This document shows, piece by piece, positions 37,939 through 49,610 of a stretch of DNA of 64,000 nt (position 1 is its first letter; each line of letters starts with the position of its first letter). The stretch comes from Aristolochia californica (Eukaryota > Streptophyta > Magnoliopsida > Piperales > Aristolochiaceae), in contig JARWKL010000010.1 in assembly GCA_029961685.1 (NCBI GenBank), positions 1,674,001 through 1,738,000 of the forward strand. Reading direction: 5' to 3'. The position numbers were made by a program, and so were the translations under genes. A model generated the notes under the pieces. That model had not been told where the DNA came from. It saw nothing but the letters and a program-made list of their open reading frames with translations, and did not search any database.

Positions 37939-39221
37939 TCAGTATAGCGGCTTGTAGCCTGAACACCAGAACATATACACGAGCACAAAGCTTCGCAGCG
38001 ATAGTAGACAAGCAAAAAGCAGCAAACTAAAAAGAAAGGGGGGGGGGGGGGAAGGGTAGACTAATGCCCTGAACAAGTATAAGAGAGTTAAAGGATGCAC
38101 TTGTCATTAGTCAAGGGTGGATGAAATGGCCAAGCTCAAGGTTATTCTCCAAGGCAATTATAACTATGGTTTTTTAACCCTTATACAGTCGGTCAGATCA
38201 ACTCTAATTGTTAAGGGGTTGATCCCCCCTTGCCCTAATTCCAACTCTAGACTAGGGATGACCCAATTTCCACTTTAATATCTTGATTTCTTACCAACTC
38301 ATAGAGTGATGGGTAGGCTTGCATGAAAAGAACATCTCCAAGCCACAAATTGTCCAAGATGTAACATTTTGAACCCTTATTGCACTTCTTTGGAAGGATT
38401 CATGGGTATCCAATTTCTTTGAGATATATCATACTTGTTGGCTATGACTTTTTTCATAAGGCTTCTTTCTAGAGAGGAGTCGAGAGAGCGGGTCTCCTTG
38501 TTTATGCGCCCTTTGAACTGGATAACCTTTTTATGTACCATTGATAAGTATATAGTATAAGGATTTTTTCTATGACTAATTTTTTCATCGGAAAATTATT
38601 CTATTGGAAAAATTCCCTTTGATCGGTTTTTTTTTTTTGCAATTATGGCACCATAGGAAGCAATTAAAAAATCAGTTAGGTTAATGACTCGATCATTCGA
38701 CAAGTTTTTGTGTATATATTATTTTTTATATATTTTTTAATTTTTATATATGATGGTTATGTGATGTTTTATATTTTATATTGTTCTAAAATTTAAATAT
38801 TTATGTAATAATGTGAGGAATTAAATTTTTAAGAAAATTAAATAAGGATAAAATCATTTTTTAAAAATTTAATTCAATAATTTCCATTGACCAGGTTGTG
38901 CTTCTCACTTTATTTTTTCTCATCCCTTCCTCTCTCTTATTCCTTTAAGATTTTGTGAGATAAAAAAAACCTAAAATTATTTATATAAACTTTTTCATTT
39001 GATTTTTTATTTACAAAAACACGCCCTTCCTCACTTTGCCTCGAGTCCAACTCTTCACTGCTTCAATCTACACTTTAATGCCGCCCCCCGCCCGAGTCGT
39101 GGCCTTCCAAAGACCACGCTCTCAGGGGCCACGTACAATCTAACTCTCCACCTTCGTGGGCGCCGCAGCTATTCCTTTGCCGCCGGACGAAACAACTCAT
39201 GACATCCCGCCGTTGCCGGAG
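37939..39221. promoter_or_regulatory. Shared intergenic region between divergent PPR genes
   Basis: About 1.3 kb separates the two start codons. It contains a run of 12 G near 38040-38051 and an AT-rich core around 38700-38880. Promoter elements cannot be placed with confidence. Confidence 0.45.
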
Positions 39222-41990
39222 ATGTTAACTCACCTTTCCTCCCCAACCTTCCTCCATTTCCCATCATCGTCATTTTTCACTAGTTTCCTCGTCGCTCGAT
39301 TTTCTCCCGGGAAATTGCTCGGATTCGTGTTGAGGAGATTTTCACAAACACCTTATCTAGAACCCATTTTGGAGACACAGTCGTTTGCTGTTCCAGCGGT
39401 TGTGAAGACCATCTGCAATATCTTGCGGGGCTTCAGATGGCAACGCAGCTCTGAGCTGAAAAACCTCTGCCTAACACTAACACCGCATCAGGTAGCGCAG
39501 ATTTTGGAATTTCAGGACGATTCACGATCGGCTTTACAGTTTTTTGAATATCTTTCTCTGCAAAGTTTTTTCAAGCCTAGCATTGAATCCTTCTCTGTGT
39601 TGATTAATAAGCTTGTTCGGGACCGGATGTTTGTATCTGCTGATCGAGTTCGGATTCAGTTGATCAAATCTTGTAAGAATAGGGACGAGATTTTAAGGTT
39701 GATTGAGTTTTTGAATAAGGTTAGCCTAAACGAATTTGCATTCACTTTGTTTAGTTACAATACGTTGTTGATTGCTCTGGGAAGATTTGAAATGGTGGTG
39801 GAAGCGCAGAATGTGTACAAACAGATACTCGGTAGCAGGGTGAGCCCGAGTCTCTTAACGTTTAATAGTTTGATTAATATACTTTGCAAGAGTGGTAAGG
39901 TCCGGGAAGCTGAGTTGGTCTTAGCTCGGATGTTACAGTATGATATGAAACCAGACGTTTTTACATACACTTCTTTCATTATAGGGCATTGTCGAAATTG
40001 TAGCTTAGATTCAGCATTTATGGTTTTTGATAGAATGGTCAAGGAAGGTTCTCATCCAAACTCAGTTACTTATTCATGTTTGATTAATGGTCTTTGTAAT
40101 GCTGGGAGAATTGATGAAGCACTGGATCTCATCAAGGAAATGGTGGACAAGCGCATTGATCCAACAGCATATACATATACAGTCCCTATTACATCTCTAT
40201 GTGAGTCTGGTCGCATCAAGGAGGCATGTGATCTGCTTTTTGACATGAGAAAGAGCGGTGTTCACCCTAACGTTCAGACTTACACTGGTCTGATCAGTGG
40301 TTTGTTTAGAGTGGATAACTTTGAAATTGCAGTTGGCTTGTTTCACAAGATGTTACTAGAGGGTGTAGTTCCTAACACAGTCACTTACAATGCTTTGATC
40401 AATGGTTTGTGCTCCCAAGGAAAAGTTGGCCTTGCTAGTAAAGTTTTTGATGAAATGACAAGATTCAGTTGCATGCCAAATGCTCAGACTCACAATGAGA
40501 TGATCAAGGGTTTTTGCTTACATGTTAGAATGGAAAAGGCAATGACTGTTTTCAACAAGATGTTAAAGATAGGCCCATCCCCAAATCAGATCACATATAA
40601 TACCTTGATAAATGGATATTGTAAATTGGGAAATCTCAGCAATGCAATGAGATTGTTGAATTTCATGCAAGAGAATGGATGTGAACCGGATGAGTGGACA
40701 TTTACAGAACTGATTTGTGGATTCTGCAAAATGGGTAAGTTGGATTTAGCTTTAAATATGTTCAATAAAATGGCAGAATGTGGATTGAATCCAAATGAGG
40801 TCAGTTATACTGCATTAATTGATGGATATTGTAAAAGTGAGGAGATGGGGATGGCGCTATCATTGTTGGAAAAGATGAAGGAGATTGGTTGTAGACCCAA
40901 TGTGCGGACATATAATGTGATTATAAATGGATTTTGTAAACAGAAAAGGTTACCAGAAGCAGAAAAGCTCTGTACTGAAATTGCAGAACAGGGGTTATTA
41001 CCCACTGTTGTAACCTATACAACTTTAATTGATGGGTTGTGTAAGAACGGAGCCACAAGTCTTGCATTTAAAGTGGTTGATGAGATGGTGAAGCGAGACT
41101 GCTTACCAAACCTTCATACGTACAGTACACTCATCTATGGGTTATGTCAAGAAGGCAAAGCCATGGAGGCAGAACTTCTAATTAAAGAAATGAAGACGAA
41201 AGGGTTGATTCCAGATCTAGTGACTTATACTTCAGTAATAGATGGGTATGTTTTACTAGGTAGGCTTGATCACGCCTTTTTCCTTTTGAAACAAATGGTT
41301 AATGCAGGTTGTATGCCCAATTATAGAACATATGGTGTTTTGCTGAAAGACTTGCAGAAGGATCAACAGTTGCTTGAAGAAAACAGCATTGATGGCTCTC
41401 TTTCTACAGGAAAGGAGAGAAGTTCTACCAGTGTTACTGTTCTCTTAGACAGGTTGTTGGAGAATGATTGTGGGCCATATTTTGATACATATGTTACTTT
41501 AATAGTGGGTTTGTGCGAGGATGGAAGGTCACTTGAGGCTGAGCAACTGTTCACGAGTATGCTAGATAAAGGCATGTGTCCAAATGAAAAAGTGTATAAT
41601 TCTTTGTTATTGGTGTATTGTAGAGAGCTCAAAGTTGACAGTGCTTTAGAAATTTTGGGTAAGATGAATGATAATGGGTTTGAGCCTTCTTTGTTTGCTT
41701 ACAAAGCAATGATATGTGCACTCCACAAAGCCAATAGAGTGGAAGAAGCACGAGCTTTGTTTGAGGGGATGCTTCATAGAGAGTGGAGTCCTGATGAGAT
41801 GGTTTGGACAGTTCTAATTGATGGGCTAATAAAGCAAGGAGGATCAGATTTATGCATGAGTTTACTTCATGTAATGGAAGCTAGGGGTTGTGATATTACC
41901 TTCCAAACGTATGTGATCTTGGCCAGGGAGCTGTCGGACCAAAATAAGTCCATTGACAGGGATTGGGTGGCAAATAAATTGAGAGCGTAA
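39222..41990 (+). CDS. P-class PPR protein (At5g65560-like)
   Basis: A single exon of 922 residues from the ATG at 39222. The upstream in-frame codon at 39156 is GTG and is not used here. The N-terminus (MLTHLSSPTFLHFPSSSFFT...) is Ser/Phe/Arg-rich and looks like an organelle, probably mitochondrial, targeting peptide. From about residue 170 the protein is an almost unbroken series of about 20 canonical 35-residue P-type repeats, for example VTYNALINGLCSQGKVGLAS and VSYTALIDGYCKSEEMGMAL. P-class proteins bind single-stranded organellar RNA and act in stability, processing or translation. A short non-repeat linker (about 41350-41450) separates the last repeats. There is no sign of decay. The specific RNA target cannot be read without a PPR-code analysis. 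Confidence 0.92.
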   Translation: MLTHLSSPTFLHFPSSSFFTSFLVARFSPGKLLGFVLRRFSQTPYLEPILETQSFAVPAVVKTICNILRGFRWQRSSELKNLCLTLTPHQVAQILEFQDDSRSALQFFEYLSLQSFFKPSIESFSVLINKLVRDRMFVSADRVRIQLIKSCKNRDEILRLIEFLNKVSLNEFAFTLFSYNTLLIALGRFEMVVEAQNVYKQILGSRVSPSLLTFNSLINILCKSGKVREAELVLARMLQYDMKPDVFTYTSFIIGHCRNCSLDSAFMVFDRMVKEGSHPNSVTYSCLINGLCNAGRIDEALDLIKEMVDKRIDPTAYTYTVPITSLCESGRIKEACDLLFDMRKSGVHPNVQTYTGLISGLFRVDNFEIAVGLFHKMLLEGVVPNTVTYNALINGLCSQGKVGLASKVFDEMTRFSCMPNAQTHNEMIKGFCLHVRMEKAMTVFNKMLKIGPSPNQITYNTLINGYCKLGNLSNAMRLLNFMQENGCEPDEWTFTELICGFCKMGKLDLALNMFNKMAECGLNPNEVSYTALIDGYCKSEEMGMALSLLEKMKEIGCRPNVRTYNVIINGFCKQKRLPEAEKLCTEIAEQGLLPTVVTYTTLIDGLCKNGATSLAFKVVDEMVKRDCLPNLHTYSTLIYGLCQEGKAMEAELLIKEMKTKGLIPDLVTYTSVIDGYVLLGRLDHAFFLLKQMVNAGCMPNYRTYGVLLKDLQKDQQLLEENSIDGSLSTGKERSSTSVTVLLDRLLENDCGPYFDTYVTLIVGLCEDGRSLEAEQLFTSMLDKGMCPNEKVYNSLLLVYCRELKVDSALEILGKMNDNGFEPSLFAYKAMICALHKANRVEEARALFEGMLHREWSPDEMVWTVLIDGLIKQGGSDLCMSLLHVMEARGCDITFQTYVILARELSDQNKSIDRDWVANKLRA

Positions 41991-42511
41991 AGTAGCTATT
42001 TTGTGCTTCAGATCATTTTGGGTGTTGGATCATGCTGAAATATGAGGCATCACTTGTTAATGATTAAATGTCTCCAACACTGATGTTGGCCACATCCTTC
42101 TAGCTCCAGCTTGTTCACAACAGTTTCATCTAACAAAGGTGAGAAAGTACTGAGAATCCCATATAATTTTTCTTTTTAGAATTTCACAATTGCTAGTGCC
42201 ATGGTGGAGTACACTTAATTTGTTTGATGCACCATGATAAATAGTTCCCACCACCCTTATTCTTCAGAAGAGAATATGACTAAAGTCGTGCAAAATGCTG
42301 TTCACTATGTGAAGTCACACACACATGCGTGTACATATGCACACACCCCTTCTGCTTTTTGGGTCACTATGAGTTAGAAAACCCGGACCAAATACGATCC
42401 CATTTTCAGGTCACATATGAAGAAAACCTGAGGAAGGACAAAACCTGGCTGGGTTTACCGGTTTAATCGGTCGACCCGGCTTCCTTTCTCTGTTACAGAG
42501 AGAAGAAGAGG
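41991..42511. other. Downstream flank of the P-class PPR gene
   Basis: No gene is seen. It contains a short CA-rich run near 42318-42345. It probably includes the 3' UTR of the PPR gene. Confidence 0.45.
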
Positions 42512-42842
42512 AGAGAGGAGCCACTGCCTCATTGTTCAAGGTGATTCTCAAGTGGTCATTGGTTGGTGCTCAACCCTCGTTGATCCCTATGGAGACACTG
42601 GAATGTCTATCATCATATTGTTGATATTGTATCTTCCCTTACTTGTAATTGGTCCCACATCCCAAGGTCAGCAAATTCTTTTGCTGACTCTCTTGCCAAG
42701 CAAGGTGCTTCCCTGCAATCCCTTGTTGTAAAGGGCGCGCATCTTGGCTAGGCCTTTGTATTTGCATCTTTTTTTGCTATAAAATTACACTTCAATAAAA
42801 ATAAAAAAAAGAAAAAAGAAAAGAAAAGAGAGGAGCCACTGC
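42512..42842 (+). mobile_element. 5'-truncated LINE with 16-bp target-site duplications
   Basis: The duplications AGAGAGGAGCCACTGC lie at 42512-42527 and 42827-42842 and are identical. Between them, 42528 onward encodes the end of a LINE RNase H domain (VQGDSQVVIGWCSTLVDPYG) and, in a shifted frame, the C-terminus (ANSFADSLAKQGASLQSLVV). An A-rich tail follows at about 42797-42826. Truncated 5' end, A-rich 3' end and long direct repeats are the hallmarks of target-primed reverse transcription. Same family as the copy at 45470-45972. Confidence 0.85.
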
Positions 42843-45469
42843 TTCTCTCCTTCATATTTGTTTTCCTAATAAGGCGGGGGAGGGACTCCCCACCCTCCTC
42901 CCTTAAAAGAAAAACAGAGGGGGAGGGGAGGCAGAGCCCTGCCCCTTCTCTGGTTTTCGAATTATATTGGGGAAGACAGCTTTCCCTTCGTTTTTTTATT
43001 TTTTAAAAATTGATGTCATGATGACATCATATCAGGTCATCCCACAGTCAGTCCTGTTGAACCAGACCCCATCACCTTTCCCGATAGGTGACGTGGTCGG
43101 ATTTTATGACATTGACTAGAACTCAATGAACAGTTTACTGTTTGCTTCTGAAGCAATAAAAATTAAATTATCCACTGAAAAGCATAAAAAGTTTGAGCAT
43201 AGGATATTTAGTGTTTTTCTGATTTTCTTTCATGTCATTTCCACAGAATGTTTAACATATTGGACGTATTGGAATTATGGTGCAGGAGTCACATATGCAG
43301 GGTGCAGGATGCAAATTTCCTTGCAAAAAAGAAGTTTCTTAACTTTTCAGGTAAAACATTATTTTTTGAGCCTTCATAAGGAAGTTTGTATATTTCTCTA
43401 CTTTATTGTAAAGCCATTCAATTCAGTTAAACTGGAGTCATGCTGTCATGCAACACTTTTTCGTCCTGTCTCAAAACTGAAGCCTAAGTTTTTTTTATAC
43501 ACCTTTTAAAAATAAAAAAAACTGCAGCAGATGTTTATACCTTTCAAATCAACGGAAAAAATGCACGGATAATTTTAAGAAGTTGTATTCTGTGTCATTA
43601 GCACTGCACACTCTGTATCTGGTGTACGAATAAGTCAATGCAAATCAGGAATTAATGCCACCAAGTTTGAGAGACTTTTGTGGAGCTCTCTGTATATAAA
43701 CATGAAGTCATTCAATTGTCTGGAGTAAGACAGGAAATGAAGCTCTGTGTATACTTGGATCTTTAAACAATTCGAGTCATTATCCTACTGTGAGAAGGTA
43801 ACACTTTTTAAGAAGCTTTAGTAGTTACTATCAACTCCTTGCAGGATGTTATTAGTCCAAAATCCGGTCTAACAAAATAAGATCTTGTTATTTAGGTGCC
43901 ATGAATCTTATAAGGTTGTGCATGTTTGCTATTTTGTCAAGAAAAACAACTTTCTTGGAGGAAGCACGTAATTTTTTCATCAGCTGTGTTCTAAAGAGGT
44001 TGGAGTGAGTACCTTGTGAGGAATGTGTGGATTTGATCAAGACTTAAGAGGTACAAGAATCGGACAAGAAGTGCCAAGAAATTAGGATTAAAGTGGTGGC
44101 ATATTTCAAATGCTTCAAATTTCATGAGCCCCTAAAATGAATTATGGGAGTCCTTAAGGCTGAACCTTAGATCATTGGAGGCTGCATTAATAGAAAGCGG
44201 TTCTGAACATTATCTGATATTACCTTTTAAGAGTTTAACCATGAAATGTGATTTCGCTAATAAGAATAAAACTCTTGAGGAAAGTTACATGCTGATTAAA
44301 TACTTTTTTAGCTTTTTTTCTTCATGAAAGATATTGGCGATAGAATATGCATTGACTTATGTTCACTTTGGTTGGATGTATTCACTCTGCAGTTTTCTGT
44401 ACTGCAAGTTTTTGAGCTCTTCAATTTGATTGTTTACTTTTAAGCATCGTTTGTACTTTATGGGAGTTGTTGATTCTTTTCAACTGTCTTATGAACATGA
44501 AGGACCTGCACTGGAATTAATTATCAAGCACCAAGACATTGCAAAGAAAGGTGCTGATGAATAACAAAAAGGATACAGGAAAAAAATGGTTGTAGTCTAG
44601 TTTTAAAAGAAAAAGTGGTTGTAGTTTCTTATTCTTTTTATAGTACTGAGTTTTTTTCCCTTTTTTTTTTTTCTCTTTTGAAGTATAATGCATGATTTTA
44701 CTGAAGATTTGTAGTCTTTGCTGTCATTATTTCAAATAGTTGTTGCCCTTGTCAACATTTGAGATTTGACTTTTTGTGAGTCATGCACCATCCCTGATTT
44801 TCTCTATATGAAAGTAAGTCACACTAGTTGCTCATAAAGTACGAGGCTGTGGAACTTAGATGTTCAAAAGTTGTAATTGTCAGTTGTGGGAAGCAACTAC
44901 TATACTACCTGTTAAAATTACATTATAAAAGCAAAAACATTCAGTACTTCTTGCTGGTCTCTGTACTAAAACTTCACCACTTCTGGGAAGGAATATGAGT
45001 TGCAGTTGAAAGTGGCAAAAACTTGTTTGGTAGTTGGAGACCCCCCCCCATTCACTCCCTTTCCCACTTGTAATTGCCTCATCCACCACTTATTCTCCAT
45101 CTCTGAAACCAAAGAGGCCCAAGACTTATTTGTGCTTTTACAGAACAACAGAATGCAGTGACCCCTATACCTCTCTGACAACAGTTTAAGGGAAAAACTG
45201 ATAGTTTTGTGATGTGTAAGTGATCTTGACGTTGCCAGTCCTTGTTTAACTACAAGAGGAAGGTTGTGGATGCAATGCAGCTTTTGTAGAGATTTGGGTA
45301 AGAATTGGGAACCAAGAAGGCCCATCTATAAATGCTACTGCTTTTGAAAATCTCATTGATACTTCATCATAGGAAATGTTTCAGAAAGTCTTCAAAACTG
45401 CAGAGGAGTTGTGACATGGAAACAGAAATTTGTTTGTAAAAAGTACTTTGATAGGCAAATGATATATTA
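42843..45469. other. Intergenic stretch
   Basis: No secure gene is seen. 42860-42960 is a G/C-run-rich low-complexity patch. The open frames at 43126-43509 and 44966-45325 do not resemble known proteins. Confidence 0.45.
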
Positions 45470-45972
45470 GTTCTGTTTGGTCTCCTCCTCCTCTTGGTCA
45501 CCTCAAATTGAACTTCGATGGCAGCACCTTTGGTTGTCCTGGGCCCGTTGGTTTTGGCGGAGTAATTCATGACGACAATGGCTACTTCCTTCTCTCCTTC
45601 GCCGGTCCTTTGGTTATATCAGACTCCACCTCCGCTGAACTTGCAGGTTTGCTTTATGGCCTTAAGATCTTCCGAGACCGATTATTGAGTCCACTTATCA
45701 TTGAAGGGGATTCTAAAGTTGTCATTGGTTGGTGCGCCAAATTCAAGACCCCTCTGGCGGCACAAAGATGTCTTCCTAGATATCTGCAACATCTCCTCCT
45801 CCCTCAATTGTACTTGGGTGCATGTACCCAAATCTGCTAATCACCTTGCGAACATCCATGCTAAACGGGGATCCTCCCTCCAAACCCTTATTGTGGACGG
45901 TGGCCCCACCTTATAGGTTGTATCTTTCCTCTCTTTTCCTTTTGTAAAATTCACACATTCTATAAAAAAAAA
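45470..45972 (+). mobile_element. LINE 3' portion, RNase H domain
   Basis: A typical plant LINE RNase H fold is read: LKLNFDGSTFGCPGPVGFGG, then TSAELAGLLYGLKIFRD, then LIIEGDSKVVIGW. After a one-base frameshift near 45755 it continues as WVHVPKSANHLANIHAKRGS and a stop at 45914-45916. An untranslated tail ends in an A-run at about 45963-45972. The acidic catalytic positions (Asp in NFDGS, Glu in SAELAG, Asp in EGDSK) are visible. The copy is 5' truncated, with no reverse transcriptase upstream. Target duplications were not found. Confidence 0.8.
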
Positions 45973-46182
45973 AATATCTGCAACTGTAAGCATTATGGGC
46001 TATGTATAACTATGTAAAGGATGAGGAAAAAAGGTTGTTTCCTCATTTGGTTTCTTAACTCAATTATACACACTCTAAGAGGGGAGAGCCAAGAGTGGTC
46101 TATGAATTGAATGGCCACAGGAGAAGAATTAACAGTGGTCTGAGAAGAACTAAAGGTCTGCTATCATATGGATTTTTGAATA

Positions 46183-46635
46183 TGTTAAGTTGGGTCTAAG
46201 GCCCATCCCAAGATGACTAGCCAACTTAGGAAATGTCTTTCCCAACTAATACACTCAAGATTTTTGAACTCACTGATCCATGTGGGACTATTCCTTAACA
46301 CTCTTCCTCACTTGTAGACCCTCTTTTTGTGGCCCTACAAGTGGATAATTTCGGTGTAGGCCCTCTTTTTGTGGCTCTACAAGTGGATAAATTTAGGTTT
46401 AGACCCTCGTTTGTGGCTCTACAAGTGGATAGTTTAGGTGTAGGCCCCTTTTTTTTGTAGCTCTATAAGTAGATAGTTTAGGTGTAGGCCCACATATGAG
46501 TACCCGCTCTGATACCATGTTAAGTTGGGTCCAAGGCCCATCCCAAAATGACTAGCCAACTTAGGAAACCTCTTTCCCAACTAATACACTCAAGATTTTT
46601 GAACTCACTGATCCATGTGGGACTATTCCTTACCA
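46183..46635 (-). mobile_element. Complete TRIM retrotransposon, 453 bp
   Basis: Two direct repeats of 118 bp, 46183-46300 and 46518-46635, differ at about 5 positions and begin TGTTAAG. A primer-binding site matching initiator tRNA-Met (TGGTATCAGAGC on the minus strand) lies at 46506-46517, directly against the right repeat. A polypurine tract (minus-strand GAGGAAGAG) lies at 46301-46309 against the left repeat. The 5-bp direct repeat GAATA flanks the element at 46178-46182 and 46636-46640. These features fix the orientation as minus. The 217-bp internal region has no coding capacity, so the element is non-autonomous. Confidence 0.95.
46314..46483. repeat. Tandem array, 4 units of about 42 bp, inside the TRIM
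   Basis: Units are 46314-46355, 46356-46398, 46399-46439 and 46440-46483, with core TGTGGCTCTACAAGTGGATA. They fill most of the internal region of the TRIM. Confidence 0.9.
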
Positions 46636-46640
46636 GAATA

Positions 46641-49610
46641 TATAATTTTGGAGTTCTTATCTGCATATATAAAGTGATTATTTGGTTATGCTTTTCAAGG
46701 AAAATGCTGCCAACACAGATTCTTGAATATGGGAATGCCACTGCCTATTCCATGTACAAACCTCTTTCATGTTTGGCTTTTAGCACATCTTTCCTTTCCA
46801 TTAGGTTGGAAAGTTTGCAATGCTTGTGGTCTACCTTTTTGTTTGTTAGTCGTGTTCCACAATTTGGGAGATATCTCTTTGTTTAAGAAGATTTTTTAAA
46901 GTTTGTAGAAGATTAATAGCTGATTTTGTCTCTCGATCAAAGGCATATTAAGAGAAGTGTGGCCTACTCAGTAATGTTGCAATTGGCTTATGTTAGCTTC
47001 CGGGATATCAGGCTGCCTTATTCTATTTGGCTTCAGGGATATCAAGCTGCCTTATTCTATTTGTCACCTGTGCTTCATTCATTTTGGATCCAACAAAAGG
47101 GGTAGATTTGTTTATAATAACATATGAATGGAGTCCTTCTTATCCCCCATCCGGTCACCACCAGGAAATCCAATCAGATTCTGGTTGTTCACAGAATGAA
47201 ACTTTCTCATGCATTCTAGCTTGCCTAGTTTAGTTCAAAAGTAGCGAACAGGAGGCAGGTAGTTTTTCAATGTCTCACAGATACTCAAAGTTGGATATAA
47301 AAATGAAGTAAACACGTATCATGTTCTCAGCCTAGAGCCATCTCAGTTCCTTTCCTTTTGGAGAGGTTGGCTTGTGATACTTATCTAGCCTCCAGAAGAC
47401 TCATATCAGCTTGTTTCACAACTTATGGACTCTACAATGAGACCAAGTCTTATGTGTTTGATACAGTAATAAACATGACTGGTTACAGTTGTTGGTTGGT
47501 ATTTCTCATTCTGTAAAAACAGATATAGTGTTTTCCCAATCCATTCTGCCATTTCTGTTCAAGCTGGCTTTTGCATGAAAACCCCACCACACCTTCATTT
47601 CTTTTGTTGCTATTAACTAAAACTATTGCCATTTGAAAAAGAAAAAAAGAAAAGGGAATGATTTTTGTGTGTGTAGGAAGCAGTTGATGCAGATTGTAGA
47701 AGTTGCCTCAATAAACAAAGTGTAACAAATACATTACATAATGATTTAGAGTAGGTAGAAAGATGTTACAAAGAGAAATGACATGCACTTTGAGTGGCAT
47801 GGCATTTGACACCTCTTCCAATTTAAGTTTTAACAGCTTGAGAAAACGAACTAGAGTAATGGAAGTGGAGGTTTTTAAGTGGACCATCAACTAATTTAAA
47901 AACTTGTTCTCTTCCATGTCAGGAACAATTAGTATAACTATTACTGATAGAATTTTTATCAACTACTGATGAACAATTAGTATTATTATCATTATTGATG
48001 CATTTTTTATCGATTATTAGCAAAATTTTCTTATTCCACTTATTATATGGAAAGATTGTGTGTGATAAGTGTATTTAATACTTTTGCCATTCTTCTTGCA
48101 GAATGGTCAGTTTGTTCAGACAGATGCTTTTCTCTCTTCTCAAATGAGTAGTTTTCCTTAATTTCTAGTGAATATCTCTAATAGCTGTTAGAAGAAATAA
48201 GATAAACTTTGGTCCACTTTCTTGATGGCACAAATAAGATTTCGACATGTACATTTTGAAGAAACTTATAACCATGCATACCATTTCTAATTTTTACGAG
48301 GATGCAAATTTCCAGCCAGGGCTAAGAGGATCTAAAATTTTTATACGGTATCATTGTTATCCTCGTTTTTAGTCAGGAAAACATGTTGTTCTTTCCCCAT
48401 GATGTTTTTTCTTTCTCTTATCTTAATTTGCATTGAGTTTAGAAAAAGAGAAGGGATTCCGACATTGCTTTGTTTAATCCTTGACTCTCTGATGTTGCAG
48501 GGTGTATCCAGGCTGGAGCTCTGTATACTATTCAGGTTGACCATGAAGACATGCACATTCATATAAATGCCATCAATCAACTATCAATAATTGTACAACA
48601 TATTGTCAACAGATCAATTCTTTTTTCAGATCCCCTTATAATTGAGCAATTCTTTTGATTCGTGCTAAAAATAAGTGTTCAATCTCATAGTTGATTTAGG
48701 CTAATACCATTGCCTCTCAATTTTGCAATTTTGTATCCAAGCATGTTGCTCTAATGATTAACTTATCAATCTTATTTGGTTACGAGCAAAGGTTCAATTT
48801 TTGTACATTACTGTTATTAGTCTGTTATACTGTAAATTGTATTTTATATTTTGATTTGTTGAATGTGGATTTTTGCTCATTTCTAAATCAAGTTCGAGCT
48901 ATGTGATCCACTCAGCAATTAGATAACAATGTTTTTCCAATTATCATGCACGAGGGAAGCAACAGTTATTTATTTTAATTTGGTTTATTGTACATTACTG
49001 TTAATTTGGTTTATTGTACACAAATTTCTATTAGTCAGTTGATGCATGACATCTGCTGGATAATTCTTTCTTTCTTTTTGTTGCCTCCCTTTTAACTCTC
49101 ATCTCTTGTTTCCTCTTCTGTCACAAGTCCTTTATAGTGGAAATTTACAGGACCAATCTGTGAATGGGATACAGCAGGGCAGGGTTTCCTATCCAAAGAA
49201 TTTCATCTCTGGAAAACAATAAAGGTACAGCCGTTGTTGAATTGCTAGAAGCTTGAAACTCCTACGTAGAAAAAGACCCTTATTTTCATCTATAAGACAA
49301 TAAAAAAACATTTTGTAGTTATCCCAACATTCGGTTTTGTATCATGCTTATTACAGTTCATATGGAGTGAATTAGATTAAATCAAGTGTTTCTTATGTAA
49401 TATCCAATATTACTTATAAGTGCACTACATCAATGTTTATGATATTGGTACTTCAGAATCTTATACACATGTGACATGGGGAGCAATATGGACAGGATGG
49501 CCCAACAGTCCTATTGAAACCACAAAATGCATATGGCCATTGACAAATATCTAAAAAATATTTACGAAGGGGTAGTTTGGTCATTTCACATTTAATCAAA
49601 TTTCCCTTTA
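46641..49610. other. Intergenic stretch with exon-like fragments
   Basis: No complete gene is seen. Short stretches bounded by splice-like sites look weakly coding: 48500-48600 after a GTTGCAG acceptor, and 49151-49224 between TTTACAG and GTACAG. They do not join into a known protein. Confidence 0.35.
46996..47063 (+). repeat. Tandem duplication, 2 x 34 bp
   Basis: Unit 1 is 46996-47029 and unit 2 is 47030-47063, differing at about two positions, with core GGATATCAGGCTGCC. Confidence 0.85.

Noticed and set aside
39156..39221. N-terminal extension of the P-class PPR protein
   Set aside because: The first codon of the extension is GTG; the first ATG is 39222 and leads directly into a targeting-like sequence.
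49151..49224. GTPase G3 motif (WDTAGQ)
   Set aside because: The motif is there, but the flanking residues do not match a Ras-like GTPase and no other G motifs are near; kept only as an orphan exon candidate.
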